A stretch of 9,110 nucleotides of DNA, taken from an uncultured Methylococcaceae bacterium. GTDB lineage: Bacteria; Pseudomonadota; Gammaproteobacteria; Methylococcales; Methylomonadaceae. Below, one piece after another: positions 7,189-9,110 of the stretch. The position numbers were made by a program, and so were the translations under genes. The DNA lies in the NCBI GenBank assembly GCA_903873045.1, contig CAIQND010000902.1:1-9110 (forward strand), written 5' to 3'. Each line of letters starts with the position of its first letter. The stretch's first letter is position 1. The notes under the pieces were generated by a model, which ran no database searches, was not told where the DNA came from, and was given only the letters and a program-made list of their open reading frames with translations.

Positions 7189-7220
7189 ATTCAAATGACA
7201 ATATTATCGACCAATTTTGG

Positions 7221-7248
7221 ACTAAAGGACAAAACTTTTCTGGCTAAC
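7221..7248. repeat. Terminal inverted repeat of the IS630 element (transposase 5' side)
   Basis: Partner of the repeat at 6030-6057. The two ends match at 24 of 28 positions, the mismatches falling near the tip and at one inner base. It lies 44 nt upstream of the transposase ATG. Confidence 0.85.
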
Positions 7249-7252
7249 TATA

Positions 7253-7597
7253 GGCATATAAGTTAGCAGTGTTCCCGCCTGTAATAAGCTGAAATGCTGC
7301 TTCTGTCTGCTGCGTAGAGAATATCAAGGAAAAAGGGTAAGCATACCCATTCGGCATGAAATTGCTTACATAACCGCCGCCAGCATAGGGATCATAATAT
7401 GCGAAGGGTGAAAAATTAACGCCCAAATCAGAATATTCGGTGGTAAGACCTGTACCGCTCGGGAAGACGTGCTCAACGAATGTAATTGTTGTGTGAGGGT
7501 CGCTAAGTCCAGTGCTATTATCGATTAAAGCAGCCTGCACTGGACATATGCTATAAATCACAGCAAAACATATAAACAAGATTTTTTTGTATCGCAT
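7253..7597 (-). pseudogene. N-terminal part of the IS-disrupted PEP-CTERM protein gene
   Basis: Starts at ATG 7597-7595 with AAGGG 9 nt upstream. It encodes a signal peptide (MRYKKILFICFAVIYS, cleavage near VQAA, about residue 23) and a Gly/Tyr/Asn-rich mature segment ending GGNTANLYAY. At the IS630 boundary the frame runs into the element, adds one Ser and stops at 7246-7244, giving a 117-residue product without the C-terminal sorting signal. Its natural continuation is at 6025 down to 5764. Promoter, ribosome-binding site and signal peptide look intact, so a truncated protein could be exported but not sorted by exosortase. The mature sequence resembles other beta-rich PEP-CTERM proteins of unknown function; no catalytic motif is visible. 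Confidence 0.88.
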
Positions 7598-7821
7598 AAT
7601 GTGAAACCCTTATCAGTTTGTTTACAAAGGTTAACGGGAACTTATAAAACACACCCGCATTCACCGTTAAACAAAATTTTAACTCTTCAAAATAATTAAA
7701 CAATACGTATAAATACCTAGCCAATAAAAATTGTTGCCTTGCCTTGGTGTTCCAAAACCTATTTATGCTTTTAAACGAGTAAACAATCAAACGATAAACC
7801 ATTCAACATCCTCATTGTTAA

Positions 7822-7937
7822 GTAGGTAATCAAAAGTCTTTTAACAAAATAAAATACCGTCAACTTCATATAGTCTGCTTGCGGCAAGCACTTTGTCATG
7901 TTAAGAAATGTTAAAAGACTTTTGAACGATTACTTAC
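7822..7937. repeat. 116-bp inverted-repeat element, MITE-like
   Basis: CAAAAGTCTTTTAAC (7831-7845) is a perfect 15-bp reverse complement of 7910-7924. Outside it, GTAGGTAATC (7822-7831) pairs with GATTACTTAC (7928-7937) at 9 of 10 positions, with three or four extra bases (AACG) bulged on one side. In the middle TGCTTGC (7876-7882) and GCAAGCA (7884-7890) form a second palindrome. There is no coding capacity. Structure and size suggest a miniature mobile element or a structured RNA; I cannot tell which. Confidence 0.7.
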
Positions 7938-8011
7938 CTTTCCGCCTTTTTCTGAAACAACAACATCAGCTAGGTAGGTTGGACACATGCTTTTCGTACA
8001 ATTTTGACCGT

Positions 8012-8031
8012 TGAATGTTGGGCAACATTCA
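8012..8031. repeat. Perfect 9-bp hairpin
   Basis: TGAATGTTG and CAACATTCA are perfect reverse complements around GG. The 12-base core TGTTGGGCAACA occurs again at 8164-8175, so the two sites bracket a segment of about 150 nt and may be the ends of a decayed element. Confidence 0.6.
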
Positions 8032-8110
8032 TGACTGAGGGATCGGGTAAATTTAAACGCCTAAAAAAGACAAAAGCAAAAACGGGGTCAAGTCTTTCAT
8101 TATTATATTT

Positions 8111-8164
8111 ATGACCGAGAATAATACCGTATAACGCAGCCTCATTGTATTATACGGCAGTCAT
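8111..8164. repeat. Imperfect inverted repeat
   Basis: CCGTATAA (8127-8134) pairs perfectly with TTATACGG (8150-8157), and outside it ATGAC (8111-8115) pairs with GTCAT (8160-8164). The arms are separated by unpaired bases on one side. It could form a stem-loop; function unknown. Confidence 0.5.
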
Positions 8165-8180
8165 GTTGGGCAACAGTCGC

Positions 8181-8208
8181 GTAGGTCGGGTTAGCGACAG
8201 CGTAACCC
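8181..8208. repeat. Truncated dispersed palindrome next to the IS4 end
   Basis: GTAGGTCGGGTTAGCGACAG followed by CGTAACCC is the left part and centre of a common proteobacterial palindrome of the GTAGGTCGGGTTA...TAACCCGACCTAC type. The closing GACCTAC is absent: the sequence switches directly to the presumed IS4-family terminus at 8209. The simplest reading is that the insertion sequence landed inside a copy of this repeat. Confidence 0.6.
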
Positions 8209-9110
8209 CATACGCATCAACTTAAGGAATATTGATACCCATTAATCAGTTGGTCTGCGGTATTGGGCTTCTTTTTGCGCCTATTTAAAGAGCAGCCAAT
8301 CTCAAACCGTTCTGCGAACTCTTTCAGTAATAAAACCAACTTATCAAAATCATTCATAGCATCAGCTAACCGTGCGGATTGCTCTCTAATCATTTGAGTT
8401 CCTTTAACTAAACTGCGTTGTGGAATATCCCACAATCCTGTTAGGACTATCCAATGTTGAAGCAATACCACAATCAGTTTGCAATAGACTTCACATAAGA
8501 TTCGATACGGTTTTTCACTGCGTGAATGCCCTAATTTACCGTGGCTTTTCCATAACTTGAATAGCAATTCTATCTGCCAGCGAACACTATAGAGCAAAAA
8601 ACACTCTTCAAGACTGAGTTTGGTTTTTTCAACATTCGTGATATATAAATTCCAATCACATAATGCCAAGATATCAGTCGTTGGGGTTCGTCCTTGTTTT
8701 CTCGCATTTTCTTTCAACTTTGCACGCCGACGTCCTGCCGCTTCCTGAGGAAGCTTCCAAAGCAGCAAACGCGACTTAACTCGTTCTTTTGCGCCTACAG
8801 TCACCTCTATTTCAATCTGCGTGCATTGTTCTTTTGCTTTTTTGACTAAATACCGAGGTAAATCAATTACCTGGTTTTCTTTATCCAATACTTGAGTGCC
8901 AGGTTGCAAGCGTGAGATCCAATATTCACCCGCTTCACCCTGCTTTTTCATCCGAGCCAGATTAAAATAGCCTAAATCTTGTAAACGCAACGCCCCTTTC
9001 TCATAAGAGCTTTCGGCCATTGGACTTTTACTATCTGAATGCTTGCCTTGCAGCAGACCAAACTGTAATTGCCCGGTTTTTAATTCAATACTCGCATCGA
9101 CTTTTAAGGC
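8209..9110 (-). mobile_element. IS4-family insertion sequence, partial (one end in window)
   Basis: Comprises the transposase gene at 8217-9110 and the presumed terminus CATACGCATCAACTTAAG (8209-8226), which overlaps the transposase stop codon. The other terminus lies beyond position 9110, so inverted repeats and target duplication cannot be tested. The boundary is set by the abrupt end of the palindrome at 8181-8208 and is approximate. Confidence 0.7.
8217..9110 (-). CDS. IS4-family transposase, C-terminal part (5' end outside window)
   Basis: Cut-and-paste DDE transposase. About 297 codons are visible, ending at TGA 8219-8217. The family's YREK signature, Y-x2-R-x3-E-x6-K, is seen in YSVRWQIELLFKLWK and supplies the catalytic Glu. 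DLGYFNL near the visible N-terminus is the region of the second catalytic Asp. The first Asp is beyond the window. An ATG at 9020 is not the start: the frame stays open to the window edge and reads ALKVDASIELKTGQLQFGLL before it, as expected for a longer transposase. The C-terminus (CSLNRRKKKPNTADQLING) is basic. No internal stop or frameshift appears in the visible part, so the gene may be intact. Confidence 0.93.
   Translation of the reverse strand, partial: ALKVDASIELKTGQLQFGLLQGKHSDSKSPMAESSYEKGALRLQDLGYFNLARMKKQGEAGEYWISRLQPGTQVLDKENQVIDLPRYLVKKAKEQCTQIEIEVTVGAKERVKSRLLLWKLPQEAAGRRRAKLKENARKQGRTPTTDILALCDWNLYITNVEKTKLSLEECFLLYSVRWQIELLFKLWKSHGKLGHSRSEKPYRILCEVYCKLIVVLLQHWIVLTGLWDIPQRSLVKGTQMIREQSARLADAMNDFDKLVLLLKEFAERFEIGCSLNRRKKKPNTADQLINGYQYSLS

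Larger units (their letters stand above)
6028..7250 (-). mobile_element. Complete IS630-family insertion sequence (about 1.22 kb)
   Basis: The element contains one DDE transposase gene and has imperfect inverted ends. Positions 6030-6057 (GTTACTCAGATAAGTTTTGT, then CCGTTAGT) match the reverse complement of 7221-7248 (GTTAGCCAGAAAAGTTTTGT, then CCTTTAGT) at 24 of 28 positions. It is flanked on both sides by TATA, so a TA duplication, the family rule, fits at 6026-6027 and 7251-7252. The choice of boundary is supported independently: deleting 6028-7250 plus one TA restores an open frame across the host PEP-CTERM gene (NLYAY joined to LGGSLVE), while the alternative 4-bp TATA duplication leaves a stop. 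The transposase lies on the same strand as the host gene. Intact ORF and ends suggest a recent and possibly active element. Confidence 0.9.
7598..8216. other. Gene-free, repeat-rich interval
   Basis: Over 600 nt without a supportable gene. The part nearest 7597 is AT-rich and presumably carries the promoter of the disrupted PEP-CTERM gene, although no clear -35/-10 pair can be named. It then holds a 116-bp inverted-repeat element (7822-7937), a small hairpin (8012-8031), a GGGGTCAAGTCTTTCATTATT stretch (8085 onward), an imperfect inverted repeat (8111-8164) and a truncated palindrome (8181-8208) that abuts the IS4-family element. This looks like an accumulation of non-coding repeats and element remnants. 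Confidence 0.65.

Noticed and set aside
7177..7194. Six-codon N-terminal extension of the IS630 transposase from TTG
   Set aside because: The GAGGG ribosome-binding site lies inside this extension and correctly spaces the ATG at 7176.
7551..7802. Minus-strand 83-codon ORF
   Set aside because: It overlaps the start and signal peptide of the disrupted PEP-CTERM gene in another frame, its composition is unlike a protein family I know, and the overlapped gene has a better ribosome-binding site and export signal.
7822..8208. CRISPR array
   Set aside because: The repeats are inverted pairs of different sequence, not regularly spaced direct repeats, and no cas genes are present.
1..9110. New multi-gene system (defence, biosynthesis, phage)
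   Set aside because: All recognisable genes are housekeeping, transport, exported structural-type proteins or transposases; nothing suggests a linked enzymatic module. The novelty, if any, lies in the repeats and the sorting-signal variants.

Overview
The window looks like chromosomal DNA from a gammaproteobacterium, and a methane- or methanol-oxidising member of the Methylococcales is my best guess. The reasons are a formate-tetrahydrofolate ligase, several exosortase-targeted (PEP-CTERM-type) surface proteins, a moderate base composition, and many short palindromic dispersed repeats. The assignment to a group is inference; no rRNA or other phylogenetic marker is present.

Layout. Positions 1-1363 (+) hold the C-terminal four fifths of formate-tetrahydrofolate ligase (fhs), cut by the window edge. 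A palindromic repeat at 1378-1440 separates it from a complete tandem-ATPase peptide ABC transporter subunit of the YejF/DppD-DppF type (1474-3078, +). A gene-free stretch (3079-3407) follows and carries two palindromic elements. From 3408 to 7597 everything is on the minus strand: four genes for secreted proteins with VPIP/VPVP-type C-terminal sorting signals. In transcription order they are a broken gene (7597 down to 5764), then 5655-4990 and 4970-4380 (19 nt apart, probably one transcript), then 4088-3408. An IS630-family element (6028-7250) splits the first gene. A small non-coding element with perfect 20-bp inverted ends (4193-4362) lies between the last two. Positions 7598-8216 contain no gene but several inverted repeats. 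Positions 8209-9110 are the 3' part of an IS4-family insertion sequence, cut by the window edge.

How the parts relate. The left part is housekeeping: one-carbon folate metabolism and peptide uptake. The centre is a local family of exported proteins that would be sorted by an exosortase encoded elsewhere; none is visible here. This family appears to be decaying: one member is disrupted by an IS630 element and also carries an in-frame stop. Removing the element plus one TA restores the reading frame exactly. The right part is accessory DNA rich in mobile elements.

I do not see a new multi-gene system such as a defence system, biosynthetic cluster or phage module. The most informative features are the reconstructable broken gene, the sorting signals shared across the cluster, and at least three different palindromic or MITE-like elements that deserve a genome-wide copy search.
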